Source: Pseudomonas fluorescens
GTDB lineage: Bacteria > Pseudomonadota > Gammaproteobacteria > Pseudomonadales > Pseudomonadaceae
Reading direction: 5' to 3'
Length of the DNA stretch: 64,000 bases
NCBI RefSeq assembly: GCF_902498065.1
Contig: NZ_CABVIR010000007.1
Location: 273,160-337,159, forward strand
Both the position numbers and the translations under genes were made by a program. Shown here one piece after another: positions 23,938 through 33,277 of this stretch. Under the pieces are notes generated by a model that saw nothing but the letters and a program-made list of their open reading frames with translations, made no database searches and was not told the origin of the DNA. Numbering within the stretch: the first letter of the stretch is position 1; each line of letters starts with the position of its first letter.

Positions 23938-25968
23938 ATGTTTGGTAAATTAAGTTGGGAAGCGGTCCCGTTCCACGAACCGATCGTGATGATTACCATC
24001 GCCATGATCGCGCTCGGTGGTCTGGCGCTGTTCGCTGCAATCACTTATTTCAAGAAGTGGACTTACTTGTGGACCGAGTGGTTGACCTCGGTCGACCACA
24101 AGAAAATCGGCGTGATGTACATCATCGTTGCCATGGTCATGCTGCTGCGCGGTTTTGCCGACGCCATCATGATGCGTACCCAGTTGGCCATGGCCACCGA
24201 GGGTTCGCCTGGCTACCTGCCGCCTGAACACTATGACCAGATCTTCACCGCTCACGGTGTGATCATGATCATCTTCATGGCGATGCCATTCTTCACCGGC
24301 CTGATGAACCTTGCAGTGCCGCTGCAGATCGGCGCGCGTGACGTTGCCTACCCGTTCCTGAACTCCCTGAGCTTCTGGCTGCTGGTCTCCGGCGTCGTGC
24401 TGATCAACCTGTCCCTGGGCGTCGGCGAATTCGCCAAGACCGGCTGGGTTGCCTATCCGCCGCTGTCGGGCCTGCAATACAGCCCGGGCGTGGGGATGGA
24501 TTACTACATCTGGGCGCTACAGCTATCCGGGTTGGGTACGACGCTGACGGGGGTCAACTTCCTCGCCACCGTGCTGAAAATGCGTACCCCTGGCATGAAA
24601 CTGATGGACATGCCGATCTTCACCTGGACCTGCACCTGGGCCAACGTCCTGATCGTGGCTTCGTTCCCGATCCTGACCGCTACCCTGGCACTGCTGACGC
24701 TTGACCGTTACATGGATTTCCACATTTTCACCAATGAACTTGGTGGCAATCCGATGATGTACGTCAACCTCTTCTGGGCCTGGGGTCACCCCGAGGTTTA
24801 CATCTTGATTCTGCCGGCGTTCGGGATCTTCTCCGAAGTCATCTCGACCTTCACCGGCAAGCGTCTGTTCGGTCACCACTCGATGGTCTACGCCTCGGGC
24901 GCGATCTCGATCCTGGGCTTCATGGTCTGGCTGCACCACTTCTTCACCATGGGTTCGGGTGCCAGCGTCAACGCCTTCTTCGGTCTGGCGACGATGCTGA
25001 TTTCGATCCCGACGGGGGTGAAGCTATTCAACTGGCTGTTCACCATCTACCAGGGCCGTCTGCGTTTCACCAGCCAGGTTCTGTGGACCTTGGGTTTCAT
25101 GGTGACCTTCGCCATCGGCGGTATGACCGGCGTACTGCTGGCCATCCCGGGTGCTGACTTCGTGCTGCACAACAGCCTGTTCGTGATCGCGCACTTCCAT
25201 AACGTGATCATCGGCGGCGCGGTATTCGGTTACATCGCCGGCTTCGGTTTCTACTTCCCTAAAGCGTTCGGCTTCAAGCTGCACGAAGGTTGGGGCAAGG
25301 CAGCGTTCTGGTTCTGGATCACCGGCTTCTTCGTCGCGTTCATGCCGCTCTACGTACTGGGCTTCATGGGCATGACCCGTCGTCTGAACGCCACCACCAA
25401 CCCTGAGTGGGTGCCGTACCTGTACGTCGCCATGTTCGGTGCGGTGATGATCGCCGTCGGCATCGCTTGCCAGTTGATTCAGCTGTACGTCAGCGTGCGT
25501 GACCGCAACAAGCCAGAAAACATGTGCGAACACGGCGACCCGTGGAATGCCCACACGCTGGAGTGGTCGACCTCGTCGCCACCACCGTTCTACAACTTCG
25601 CTGTGCTGCCAAAAGCAGAAACCATCGATCCGTTCACCGAAGCCAAGGAAAACGGTACCGCGTACCAGGCTCCGGCCAAGTACGAACCGATCCACATGCC
25701 AAACAACACCGCGACCGGTGTGGTCATGGGTGCTCTGTTGACCGTGTTCGGTTTCGCGATGATCTGGCACATCTGGTGGTTGGCTGCATTCGGCCTGATC
25801 GGCACCGTGGTGTACTTCGTGATCCACGCTGCACGTGATGATCAAGGCTATATGGTGCCGGTCGACGTGATCGAGCGCATCGAAGCCGAGCAGCACAAGC
25901 GTCTGGTAGCGGCCGGGAAAGTTCCAGCCTCCGCCACCCGTGTTGAAACCTCGTTGGAACAGGCTTAA
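23938..25968 (+). CDS. cyoB: Cytochrome bo3 ubiquinol oxidase subunit I
   Basis: CyoB is the catalytic subunit carrying low-spin haem b and the haem o3-CuB centre. The 676-residue protein has about 15 hydrophobic helices. CuB and cross-linked Tyr signature WAWGHPEVYILILPAFG, the HHFFTMG pair, and the haem-binding HFHNVIIGG are present. The proton-channel region and DHKKIGVMYI motif near residue 55 match the family. It lies between cyoA and cyoC with 3-base gaps. Confidence 0.98.
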   Translation: MFGKLSWEAVPFHEPIVMITIAMIALGGLALFAAITYFKKWTYLWTEWLTSVDHKKIGVMYIIVAMVMLLRGFADAIMMRTQLAMATEGSPGYLPPEHYDQIFTAHGVIMIIFMAMPFFTGLMNLAVPLQIGARDVAYPFLNSLSFWLLVSGVVLINLSLGVGEFAKTGWVAYPPLSGLQYSPGVGMDYYIWALQLSGLGTTLTGVNFLATVLKMRTPGMKLMDMPIFTWTCTWANVLIVASFPILTATLALLTLDRYMDFHIFTNELGGNPMMYVNLFWAWGHPEVYILILPAFGIFSEVISTFTGKRLFGHHSMVYASGAISILGFMVWLHHFFTMGSGASVNAFFGLATMLISIPTGVKLFNWLFTIYQGRLRFTSQVLWTLGFMVTFAIGGMTGVLLAIPGADFVLHNSLFVIAHFHNVIIGGAVFGYIAGFGFYFPKAFGFKLHEGWGKAAFWFWITGFFVAFMPLYVLGFMGMTRRLNATTNPEWVPYLYVAMFGAVMIAVGIACQLIQLYVSVRDRNKPENMCEHGDPWNAHTLEWSTSSPPPFYNFAVLPKAETIDPFTEAKENGTAYQAPAKYEPIHMPNNTATGVVMGALLTVFGFAMIWHIWWLAAFGLIGTVVYFVIHAARDDQGYMVPVDVIERIEAEQHKRLVAAGKVPASATRVETSLEQA

Positions 25969-25971
25969 ACC

Positions 25972-26598
25972 ATGTCGAACTTAGTGACCAATGCTGGACA
26001 CACCCATGTCGATGGACATGGGCACGATGACCATCACCACGACTCGGGCGAGATGACCGTATTCGGTTTCTGGCTCTACCTGATGACCGACTGCATCCTG
26101 TTTGCATCGATCTTCGCGGCGTACGCGGTACTGGTTAACAACGTAGCGGGTGGCCCGTCGGGCCACGACATCTTCGAGCTGCCGTACGTACTGGGCGAAA
26201 CCGCTCTGCTGCTGTTCAGCTCGATCACCTACGGCTTCGCCATGCTGGCGTTGTTCAAGGGCAAGAAGAACCAGGTTTTGGGCTGGCTGGCCATGACCTT
26301 CCTGTTCGGCGCCGGCTTCATCGGCATGGAAATCAACGAGTTCCACGTGTTGATTTCCGAGGGCTTCGGTCCTAGCCGCAGCGGCTTCCTGTCCGGGTTC
26401 TTCACCCTGGTCGGTACCCACGGTCTGCACGTGACCAGCGGTCTGATCTGGATGGCGATCATGATGTATCAGGTGCAGAAAAACGGCCTGACGGCGACCA
26501 ACAAGACCCGTCTGAGCTGCCTGAGCCTGTTCTGGCACTTCCTGGACGTGGTGTGGATCTGCGTATTCACCGTTGTTTATCTGATGGGGACTATGTAA
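25972..26598 (+). CDS. cyoC: Cytochrome bo3 ubiquinol oxidase subunit III
   Basis: CyoC is a five-helix structural subunit of the bo3 oxidase. It has 208 residues. The start carries a His/Asp-rich segment (HVDGHGHDDHHHDSGE) that is long compared with the enteric protein, and the rest follows the subunit III pattern (GMEINEFHVLISEG, GLHVTSGLIWM, HFLDVVWICVFTVVYL). The cyoD start codon abuts its stop codon. Confidence 0.97.
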   Translation: MSNLVTNAGHTHVDGHGHDDHHHDSGEMTVFGFWLYLMTDCILFASIFAAYAVLVNNVAGGPSGHDIFELPYVLGETALLLFSSITYGFAMLALFKGKKNQVLGWLAMTFLFGAGFIGMEINEFHVLISEGFGPSRSGFLSGFFTLVGTHGLHVTSGLIWMAIMMYQVQKNGLTATNKTRLSCLSLFWHFLDVVWICVFTVVYLMGTM

Positions 26599-26934
26599 AT
26601 GGCTAACGCTCATTCCCACGATAGCCACGACGCCGGCCACGGCAGCGTCAAGTCTTACGCTATCGGTTTCATCCTGTCGGTGATCCTGACCGTCATTCCT
26701 TTCGGCCTGGTGATGTACCCGTCGCTGCCGAAATCGCTCACCCTGTGGATCGTCCTGGCGTTTGCAGTGATCCAGGTGCTGGTGCACCTGGTGTACTTCC
26801 TGCACCTGGACCGTTCCGCCGCGCAGCGTAACAACGTGATTGCATTTGTGTTCGCCGCGATCGTGATTGTCCTGCTGGTTGGCCTGTCGCTGTGGATCAT
26901 GTTCAGCATCCACACCAACATGATGGCGAAGTGA
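26599..26934 (+). CDS. cyoD: Cytochrome bo3 ubiquinol oxidase subunit IV
   Basis: CyoD is the small accessory subunit assisting CuB incorporation. It has 111 residues with three transmembrane helices and the conserved segment VLVHLVYFLHLD. The N-terminus is His-rich (AHSHDSHDAGHG), as in other Pseudomonas copies. It starts directly after the cyoC stop and ends 11 bases before cyoE. Confidence 0.96.
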   Translation: MANAHSHDSHDAGHGSVKSYAIGFILSVILTVIPFGLVMYPSLPKSLTLWIVLAFAVIQVLVHLVYFLHLDRSAAQRNNVIAFVFAAIVIVLLVGLSLWIMFSIHTNMMAK

Positions 26935-26945
26935 GGTAAGTCCGG

Positions 26946-27833
26946 ATGTCCTTGAAGCACTTTATCCAAATCACCAAACCGGGGATCATTTTCGGTAACG
27001 TGCTTTCAGTGGCAGGCGGATTTTTCCTGGCCTCGAAAGGGCATGTCGATCTGGCCATTTTCCTGGCCGCCATGATCGGCACGTCCCTGGTGGTGGCTTC
27101 CGGTTGCGTGTTCAACAACTGCATCGACCGCGACATCGACATCAAGATGGAACGCACCAAGAACCGGGTGCTGGTCCAGGGCTTGATCTCCCTGAAACTG
27201 GCCCTGATCTTCGCGACCGTCCTGGGTGTTGCCGGCGTTGCGTTGTTGTACAAGGTGGCCAACCCGTTGGCCGCGCTGTTCGCAGTGATCGGTTTCGTCA
27301 TCTACGTCGGTTTCTACAGCCTGTACCTCAAGCGCAAGTCGGTTCACGGCACGCTGGTGGGCAGTCTGTCGGGCGCGATGCCGCCGGTGATTGGCTACGT
27401 GGCTGTGACCAACAGCTTCGACATGGCTGCACTGACGCTGCTGGTGATGTTCAGCCTGTGGCAGATGCCGCATTCCTACGCCATCGCGATCTTCCGCTTC
27501 AACGATTACCTGGCCGCCTCGATTCCGGTGCTGCCGGTGAAGCGCGGGATTCAAGTGGCGAAGAAGCACATCCTGATCTACATCCTGGCCTTCCTCGTGG
27601 CGACCTTGATGCTGACCTTCAGCGGCTACGCCGGCATGAGCTACCTCGCCGTCGCCGCAGCCATGGGCATGTACTGGTTGTACATGGCCTGGACCGGCTA
27701 CAAGGCAGTGGATGACACGGTCTGGGCACGCAAGCTGTTTGTGTTCTCGATCTTCACCATTACCGCGTTGAGCGTGATGATGTCCCTGGACTTCAAAGTG
27801 CCGACCGAGCTGCTGCTGACGTACGCGCCTTAA
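26946..27833 (+). CDS. cyoE: Protohaem IX farnesyltransferase CyoE
   Basis: CyoE makes haem O from haem B for the oxidase. It is a 295-residue UbiA-superfamily membrane protein with about nine helices. The prenyl-diphosphate-binding motif NNCIDRDIDIKM near residue 60 and the second YLKRKSVHGTLVGSLSGAMPP loop are present. Last gene of cyoABCDE and followed by a strong terminator. Confidence 0.97.
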   Translation: MSLKHFIQITKPGIIFGNVLSVAGGFFLASKGHVDLAIFLAAMIGTSLVVASGCVFNNCIDRDIDIKMERTKNRVLVQGLISLKLALIFATVLGVAGVALLYKVANPLAALFAVIGFVIYVGFYSLYLKRKSVHGTLVGSLSGAMPPVIGYVAVTNSFDMAALTLLVMFSLWQMPHSYAIAIFRFNDYLAASIPVLPVKRGIQVAKKHILIYILAFLVATLMLTFSGYAGMSYLAVAAAMGMYWLYMAWTGYKAVDDTVWARKLFVFSIFTITALSVMMSLDFKVPTELLLTYAP

Positions 27834-27851
27834 GCGTCGGATGCTGTAAAG

Positions 27852-27890
27852 AAAAACCCCGCCTTCGTGAGAAGTGCGGGGTTTTTTATT
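27852..27890 (+). terminator. Intrinsic terminator after cyoE
   Basis: The stem AAAACCCCGC / GCGGGGTTTT encloses a 13-base loop and is followed by TTATT. It lies about 20 bases after the cyoE stop and closes the cyo operon. Confidence 0.9.
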
Positions 27891-27918
27891 GCGTGTGCTC
27901 GGGTGGACTGTGTCGCCC

Positions 27919-28082
27919 CGTTCGCGAGCAAGCTTGTTCCTGCAATTAAACCTGCGTAGCCGCAATTTTTGTGTCCGCCGCCAAACCCTTGTGGGAGCGA
28001 GCCTGCTCGCGATGGCGGTACATCAGGCGACATCAATGCTCGATGTGTCGGCCTCTTCGCGAGCAGGCTCGCTCCCACAGGG
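27919..28082. repeat. Cluster of three REP elements between cyoE and the first MocR gene
   Basis: Three REP copies: a degenerate one near 27921-27942 (TTCGCGAGCAAGCTTGTTCC), one near 27988-28016 (TGTGGGAGCGAGCCTGCTCG) and its inverted partner near 28053-28081. The cluster lies between convergent genes and marks the boundary between the cyo operon and the putative biosynthetic locus. Confidence 0.88.
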
Positions 28083-28096
28083 ACGGTGGTGGTCAG

Positions 28097-29515
28097 TTAC
28101 TGACTTGGTGTGTCCAGCAACCGCAAGAACCGCTCCCGCACCTGCAGGTTATCGCTGTGCGCCACGTTGAAACGCAGGAAGTGACTGGCATCCGGCGCTT
28201 TGCTGAGCAGGGTGCCGGGCGCCAGCACCAGGTCAATATCCAGCCCCTTCCTCGCCAGCGTTTCGGCATGATGCCCTTCGGGCAATCGCGTCCAGAGAAA
28301 CAACCCTTCATGGGGCAGCGATGAAACCGAGCAACCGGCTTCCACCAACCAACGGCTCACCCGACTGCTCGACTCGTAAAGCCGATCCACCGTGCGCCGG
28401 GTGTGTTTGGCGTAGCTGCCGTCACTGAGCATCGTGCAGATAATCTGCTCCGCCAGTTCCGACGTCATGCCACCGCAGGCCATTTTCAGGGTGACCATCC
28501 GTGCCGCCAGTTGCGGCGAAAGCACCGCATAGCTGACCCGACTGTTGGCCGTCAGGGTCTTGGAGAAGCCAGAAACGTAACTGACGTTGTCCAGCCCGCC
28601 CGCTGCCAGGCGCGGTGTCGTTCGTTGCTGCATATCGCAATACAAATCGTCTTCGACGATGTGAAAACCATATCGGTGGCTCAACTCCAGCAAGCGATAG
28701 ACCTGCGCCGGGGAGAACGAGTGCCCGGTCGGGTTGTGCAGGGTGTTGTTGGTCATGTAGAGCACGGGCCGATGGACAATCAGCAATTGCTCGAAGGCGT
28801 CCAGGTCCATGCCCTCAGCGGCACGGGGAATGGTGATGACCCGGGCGCCATGCAAGGCCAGGTTGGTGTGCATGGTGAAGTAGCAGGGGTCGTCGAGCAG
28901 CACCGTGTCGCCGGGTTTGACCAGCAGGCGCATCAGCATGTCGATGGCCTGCACGGTGTTGGCGGTGGTGATGATCTGGTCCACCGGCACTTCGATGCCC
29001 AAGGTCGCCAGTTTGACCCGCAACGCTTCGCGCAGCGGCAAATAACCGGCGGCGACGCCGTACTCGCCCATGCGCAGGGAGGTGGCGCGCAGGGTGCCGC
29101 GCACGGCTTTCAACAATTCTTCTGCCGGCAGCCACGAGGACGGCAGGAAACCGGCACCTGGGCGTAGCGCGCCGTTGTCCTGCAGTACCGCGCGGCGGAC
29201 CACGCTCAGTGTGTCTTGAGGTTGCAGGTCGGGGCCGGCATCGGTCTTGAGCGTGAGGCTGGAACGGTGCACGTAATGCCCCGAACCCTGGCGTGAAACC
29301 ACCAGACCCTTGGCGCGCAAGCGGTCCAGCGCATCCACCACCGTGGACTTGCCCACGTTCATCAACTCGGAAAGTTCGCGAATCGGCGGCAGCCGCGAGC
29401 CGTGAGGCAGCCCGCCCTGGCTGATCACCACCGACAATTGATCGACAATCTGCTGGACCAGCGGCACTCCCGGCTGGAACTCGATGGCGGCGATCACTGC
29501 TCGCTGAACCTGCAT
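28097..29515 (-). CDS. MocR-type regulator (GntR HTH fused to class I aminotransferase domain)
   Basis: A 472-residue transcription factor. Residues 10-80 form a GntR winged helix (LPHGSRLPPIRELSELMNVGKSTVVDALDRL), joined by a linker to a fold-type I aminotransferase-like effector domain. The latter keeps the PLP Lys motif (SGFSKTLTANSRVSY), the TNNTLHNPTGHSFS turn and a C-terminal Arg region (LRFNVAH), so PLP binding is likely. It is divergent from the MFS exporter gene across a 148-base gap with a perfect inverted repeat. It probably senses an amino-acid-like compound of the adjacent pathway and controls that exporter unit. Confidence 0.88.
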   Translation of the reverse strand: MQVQRAVIAAIEFQPGVPLVQQIVDQLSVVISQGGLPHGSRLPPIRELSELMNVGKSTVVDALDRLRAKGLVVSRQGSGHYVHRSSLTLKTDAGPDLQPQDTLSVVRRAVLQDNGALRPGAGFLPSSWLPAEELLKAVRGTLRATSLRMGEYGVAAGYLPLREALRVKLATLGIEVPVDQIITTANTVQAIDMLMRLLVKPGDTVLLDDPCYFTMHTNLALHGARVITIPRAAEGMDLDAFEQLLIVHRPVLYMTNNTLHNPTGHSFSPAQVYRLLELSHRYGFHIVEDDLYCDMQQRTTPRLAAGGLDNVSYVSGFSKTLTANSRVSYAVLSPQLAARMVTLKMACGGMTSELAEQIICTMLSDGSYAKHTRRTVDRLYESSSRVSRWLVEAGCSVSSLPHEGLFLWTRLPEGHHAETLARKGLDIDLVLAPGTLLSKAPDASHFLRFNVAHSDNLQVRERFLRLLDTPSQ

Positions 29516-29537
29516 TTTACTGGTCTCTCCGGCAGTA

Positions 29538-29563
29538 AAGTTCGTTTGATTCTATACGAACTT
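29538..29563. promoter_or_regulatory. Palindromic operator candidate between MocR and MFS genes
   Basis: Perfect inverted repeat AAGTTCGT - 10 bases - ACGAACTT in the divergent intergenic region, 22 bases from the regulator start and about 100 bases from the exporter start. Size and position suit a dimeric GntR/MocR site controlling one or both promoters. Confidence 0.55.
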
Positions 29564-29663
29564 GCTCTGATGAAAACAAGCGACTCTCTCTACCATCACC
29601 TTACAGACTTTCCTGATTGTTCGCGCTGAACGCCTGAATAATCGCTGGTTCCAGAGGTGTTGC

Positions 29664-30764
29664 ATGAGTGTTCAAACAACGGTCGCCGTCGCTAAACCGG
29701 TGATTAACATTCGCCTGTTCACGATTCGAATCATCACTGCCGTGTCGCTGTTCGCGGTGCTGGGCAAGGCCAACGTCTGGCTCGACACTGCCACCAACAG
29801 CATCCTCGCCCTCGGGTATCGCGCGTTATTGCTGTTACTGCCGCTGACGCTATTGGTGCTGGGCCGTCGCTCCCTGAGCGTCACACTGATGTGTGCCGCC
29901 CTTGGGCTGGTATTACTCGCGGTCACCAGCAATCAGGGCATGGTGATGTTCGCCGCCGCGTTGTTCGCCTACGGCATTGCCATTGCCGGTTATCTGATCA
30001 AGAGCGAAGCCGCCCAGACCAAAGAGGGCGCGGCCTACAACCGCGTCGCCATGAACATGGGCAGTCTGGTGGCGGGGCTGATCCTGCTCTCGCCGCTGCT
30101 GACCCCGACGATGTTTTTTCTCGGCGCCGCCAGTTTTGTCCTGCTGTGCCTGCCCATCGCCATGGGCGCGACCTTCACCACGCAATCGACGGTCGCCCAA
30201 CCGACCACCCACGACGGCAGCGGCTGGCGCAACAAACTGCCGTGGGTGATCGCCGGGATCATCATGGGCATCAAGCTGTTCGGCGTGTTCTCGATCCTGC
30301 CCCAGGCAATCCTGCTCAAAACCGGTGAACTGCCGGCCTGGTATGGCCTGATGCTGATCCTCAACAGCGCCGTGGTGGTCTTCGCCCAGGTGCCGGTGAT
30401 GAAACTGATCGAACGTACCGGGCGCTTCAAGGTGGTGGCCGTCATCGGGATCATCATCGGTGGTTTCGCGGTGCTCTCGTCACCGGCGGCGTTCCACGTC
30501 GAAACCCTCGCCGGCGCGTTGATCTGGGTGGCGCTGCTGTCCATCGCCGAGTGCGCGTTCAGCTACCTCGATTACTTCTCCGTCAAACAAAACAACATGT
30601 TCGTCAAGGAAGTGTCCCTGGGCGTCGGTGCCGGGCTGACGGTGCTGATCATGCGGGTGATGCCGCCGTCCTATAGCGCTCTGGTACTGGCTGCCATCGG
30701 CGCGGGCGGCATCCTCGCCTGGTACTGGTTCAACCGCAGAGCCAACGCGTCACTGCACGACTGA
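29664..30764 (+). CDS. MFS-type exporter, first gene of unit 1
   Basis: A 366-residue integral membrane protein with about 11-12 hydrophobic helices and the loop/charge pattern of a major facilitator transporter. The start has AGAGG upstream. It is on the short side for MFS carriers (usually 390-420), and no helix pair is obviously missing in the middle. Its partner downstream is an ATP-grasp ligase, an arrangement seen where a dipeptide or amino-acid conjugate is made and exported. Substrate unknown; export is inferred from context. Confidence 0.8.
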   Translation: MSVQTTVAVAKPVINIRLFTIRIITAVSLFAVLGKANVWLDTATNSILALGYRALLLLLPLTLLVLGRRSLSVTLMCAALGLVLLAVTSNQGMVMFAAALFAYGIAIAGYLIKSEAAQTKEGAAYNRVAMNMGSLVAGLILLSPLLTPTMFFLGAASFVLLCLPIAMGATFTTQSTVAQPTTHDGSGWRNKLPWVIAGIIMGIKLFGVFSILPQAILLKTGELPAWYGLMLILNSAVVVFAQVPVMKLIERTGRFKVVAVIGIIIGGFAVLSSPAAFHVETLAGALIWVALLSIAECAFSYLDYFSVKQNNMFVKEVSLGVGAGLTVLIMRVMPPSYSALVLAAIGAGGILAWYWFNRRANASLHD

Positions 30765-30806
30765 GTCACCGCGTTTGCGTTTTTTACTCCACAGGTCGGA
30801 GGTTTC

Positions 30807-32087
30807 ATGAGCACCACGTCATGCGTAGTAGTGGTCGGGTACAACGGCAACCGGGTTCACGATATCCAGAAGCTGCGCGACCTCTGCAAAAAACTCTACG
30901 ACGCCCGGTTGATCCTGCTGGTCGAGAATATTCAGCCTGATGACGACCAGGTGGCCGATCACGTCTGCAGCACGTCCCTGGCGCCGGAAGACGTCACCGA
31001 CTCCCTGGAACTGGTGGCGGGGTGCTTGAATGCCGATCACTGGAAGCTGATCGGCGTGCTGCCGTTTTCCGACCGTGGCGTACTGCTCGGCGCGGCGCTG
31101 GCGAGCCATTACGGTTTGCCCGGCATCACCCCGGCCGAGGCGCGTGCGGGGTTGGATAAACAAATCTTTCGCAAGCTGGAAGCGGCGGCCGAGCGTTCGC
31201 CGGAAGATTATCGTGCGGTGTTTTCCGTGCGCATCGACAGTCTCGCGGAGCTGCGTCAACGGGTCGTTGAGCTGGGCGGTAAAGCCTTCATCAAACCCGC
31301 CTGCGAAGGCGCGAGCAGAGGTTGTCGGGTCATCCATCATCCGTCCGAATGCGATGAGGCGTGGCAGGCACTCAAGCCGTATCGCGAGGGCGGCATCGTC
31401 CTTGAAGAGTTGATCCAGAACGCCCGGGAATACAGCTGGGATTTCGTCGCGGGCAGCACGTGGGTCACTGAGAAAACCACCACCGAAGGCGCCTATCGCG
31501 CGGAAATCCAGCAAGTGGTGCCGGCACCGCTGGCGGCAGACGTGCAGGCCCGGCTGGCGGCCGCCGGACGACACATGTCCGGGTTGGTCTCGCTGGATAA
31601 CGGCGCGTACCACAACGAGGTGTTCCTGCGCGCCGACGGCCTGACGTCGGCGGTGGAAACCAACATGCGCCCCGGCGGCATGCATATCTGGGACCTGGCC
31701 AGGCTGGCGTTCGTCGATTTCGATCCATGGGAGCGCTGGGTCAGATGGGCGGTAGAAGGCAAGACCGACCATCACGATCCCGTTGCACGGGGCTATTGCG
31801 GCATCCGTCTACTTCGGGCGTCGGCCGGCGGACTGCTGCGCTACGTGCCGGACATCGAGTCCCTGGCCCGGGATCTGAACATCGATCTGGTGGAAGGGGT
31901 TTACGCCAAACGCCTCAGTGATTCGGTCACCGCACTGGTGAAGGACAACACCTCGTTTATCGGCCACATCGTGTTGTTCAGCGAAGACTACGGACGGCTC
32001 AGCGACAACCTGCTGCGCCTGGCGGACGCCATCGAGTCACGTGTCGAAGTCACCTGTCTGGCAGCGCCGGCGAGAGCCATGGGTTGA
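30807..32087 (+). CDS. ATP-grasp carboxylate-amine ligase
   Basis: A 426-residue enzyme of the ATP-grasp superfamily, which activates a carboxylate as acyl phosphate and joins it to an amine. Visible features are an N-terminal pre-ATP-grasp Rossmann-like segment (SCVVVVGYNGNRV), the phosphate/adenine-binding strand AFIKPACEGASRGCRVI near residue 170, GGIVLEELI near residue 200, and the Mg/ATP motif AVETNMRPGG near residue 290. The closest functional analogues by pattern are BacD-like L-amino acid ligases and carnosine-synthase-type enzymes. A neighbouring exporter and aminomutase/N-oxygenase genes suggest it joins an unusual amino acid to another one. Confidence 0.85.
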   Translation: MSTTSCVVVVGYNGNRVHDIQKLRDLCKKLYDARLILLVENIQPDDDQVADHVCSTSLAPEDVTDSLELVAGCLNADHWKLIGVLPFSDRGVLLGAALASHYGLPGITPAEARAGLDKQIFRKLEAAAERSPEDYRAVFSVRIDSLAELRQRVVELGGKAFIKPACEGASRGCRVIHHPSECDEAWQALKPYREGGIVLEELIQNAREYSWDFVAGSTWVTEKTTTEGAYRAEIQQVVPAPLAADVQARLAAAGRHMSGLVSLDNGAYHNEVFLRADGLTSAVETNMRPGGMHIWDLARLAFVDFDPWERWVRWAVEGKTDHHDPVARGYCGIRLLRASAGGLLRYVPDIESLARDLNIDLVEGVYAKRLSDSVTALVKDNTSFIGHIVLFSEDYGRLSDNLLRLADAIESRVEVTCLAAPARAMG

Positions 32088-32136
32088 GTCTCGCGGATCT
32101 GCGCTTTGGTATTTTTGAGTTGAGAGGATTGTTTCA

Positions 32137-32634
32137 ATGATCGAGCAAAAAATGACCTGTGATGAACGCTTTATAGCCCTGGCGAAAGAGCTCGACTATG
32201 ACATCTACGGCGAGAACACCGCGGGCGGTCATTACGTGCCGCTGATTCGGCATCACGATGAGCTCTATCTCAGCGGTCTGGTGCCACGCATGACGGGCAA
32301 AATCCAGTACCCCGGCAGAGTGGGGCTGGAGCTCAGCCTGAGCGATGCGCAAGCGGCCGCCAGTATCAGCGCCATGCGCGGGCTGGCCCTGATCGTCGAT
32401 GCCATCGGCTCGCTGGACAAAATAAAGTCGCTGATACGTATCACGGTCTACGTGAAATCCACGGCGGACTTTGTTGACCTCAGCGAAGTTGCCAACGGTG
32501 CGTCGGATGTCTTCAGTCATGTACTGGGCGATGCGGGCAAACATACTCGAACCACGGTCGGCGTTTATCAGTTACCGAAAAATGCCGCCGTGGAAGTTGA
32601 CATGATTGTGGCGCTTCGGCCTTCGGTGTTGTGA
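32137..32634 (+). CDS. RidA/YjgF-family protein
   Basis: A 165-residue member of the RidA (Rid/YjgF/YER057c/UK114) family. These trimeric proteins hydrolyse reactive enamine/imine intermediates of PLP enzymes or act as pathway enzymes. The family Arg is present in HTRTTVGVYQLPKNAAVEVD, followed by the strand with acidic residues. Its N-terminus is about 30 residues longer than in canonical RidA. Placement beside PLP-dependent genes (aminomutase, aminotransferase) suggests imine handling in this pathway. Confidence 0.85.
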   Translation: MIEQKMTCDERFIALAKELDYDIYGENTAGGHYVPLIRHHDELYLSGLVPRMTGKIQYPGRVGLELSLSDAQAAASISAMRGLALIVDAIGSLDKIKSLIRITVYVKSTADFVDLSEVANGASDVFSHVLGDAGKHTRTTVGVYQLPKNAAVEVDMIVALRPSVL

Positions 32635-32716
32635 GTGTTAGTGTGCCGACTTTACAGCGATCAATTGTTCGCCTAGTGTCTGGTCACTTAACTCGCTAAT
32701 CAGTCGGTGTTTGCGG

Positions 32717-33184
32717 ATGAATAACATTCAAGGTGGGTTTTTTTCATATAAAGACTTTCGTCAGAGTTTAACCCGCCCGCCGGTGAATGCACGGGTGTGG
32801 AAGGGCGATGAACTGACCGATATGCGTCAGAGCCTTGCGGCCAGCGAGGTGGACATTGTGGCCCTGGCTCACCATGACAGCAGCGAAGGTTGCAAACTGA
32901 CGCCAGGGATGGCGGTGTCGATGCAATGGTTGAAACCCGGCACGGAGCTGAACGGTCATGCTCATTCATGGTGGCACCTGTTCATCATTCAGTCCGGCAG
33001 CGGCACCTTGACCCTGGGCGATGCCGATGCAGTGAACATCAGCTCCGGCGACGTGTTGCTGGTGCCGGCCTGGACCCGGCACGGCTTCGTCAACACCAGC
33101 GCCACTGAGCCGCTGGCCATGCTGAACATGAGCAACATGCCCCAGATGGCGCTGCTCTCCAATGCTGCAGACGCCACGGTCTGA
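32717..33184 (+). CDS. Small cupin-domain protein, last gene of unit 1
   Basis: A 155-residue single-domain cupin. Motif 1 is GHAHSWWHLFIIQSGSGTL and motif 2 is GDVLLVPAWTRHGFVN, giving three His that could bind a metal, with Gln rather than Glu in the usual acidic position. I use the ATG at 32717; the ribosome-binding site is weak. A terminator follows 27 bases after the stop. It could be a small oxygenase, an isomerase or a sensory protein; the sequence does not say which. Confidence 0.78.
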   Translation: MNNIQGGFFSYKDFRQSLTRPPVNARVWKGDELTDMRQSLAASEVDIVALAHHDSSEGCKLTPGMAVSMQWLKPGTELNGHAHSWWHLFIIQSGSGTLTLGDADAVNISSGDVLLVPAWTRHGFVNTSATEPLAMLNMSNMPQMALLSNAADATV

Positions 33185-33210
33185 CACGCTCAATCAGCCC
33201 CGTCACTGTC

Positions 33211-33243
33211 CCAGGGAGTCCGCATTCGCCGACTCCCTTTTTC
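33211..33243 (+). terminator. Intrinsic terminator splitting the biosynthetic locus
   Basis: The stem AGGGAGTC / GACTCCCT with a 10-base loop is followed by TTTTTC. It lies between the cupin gene and the GST-like gene, so the locus consists of two plus-strand transcription units. Confidence 0.85.
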
Positions 33244-33277
33244 ATTTCTGACACCTCCTGGCCATGGCTCTTTTGAG

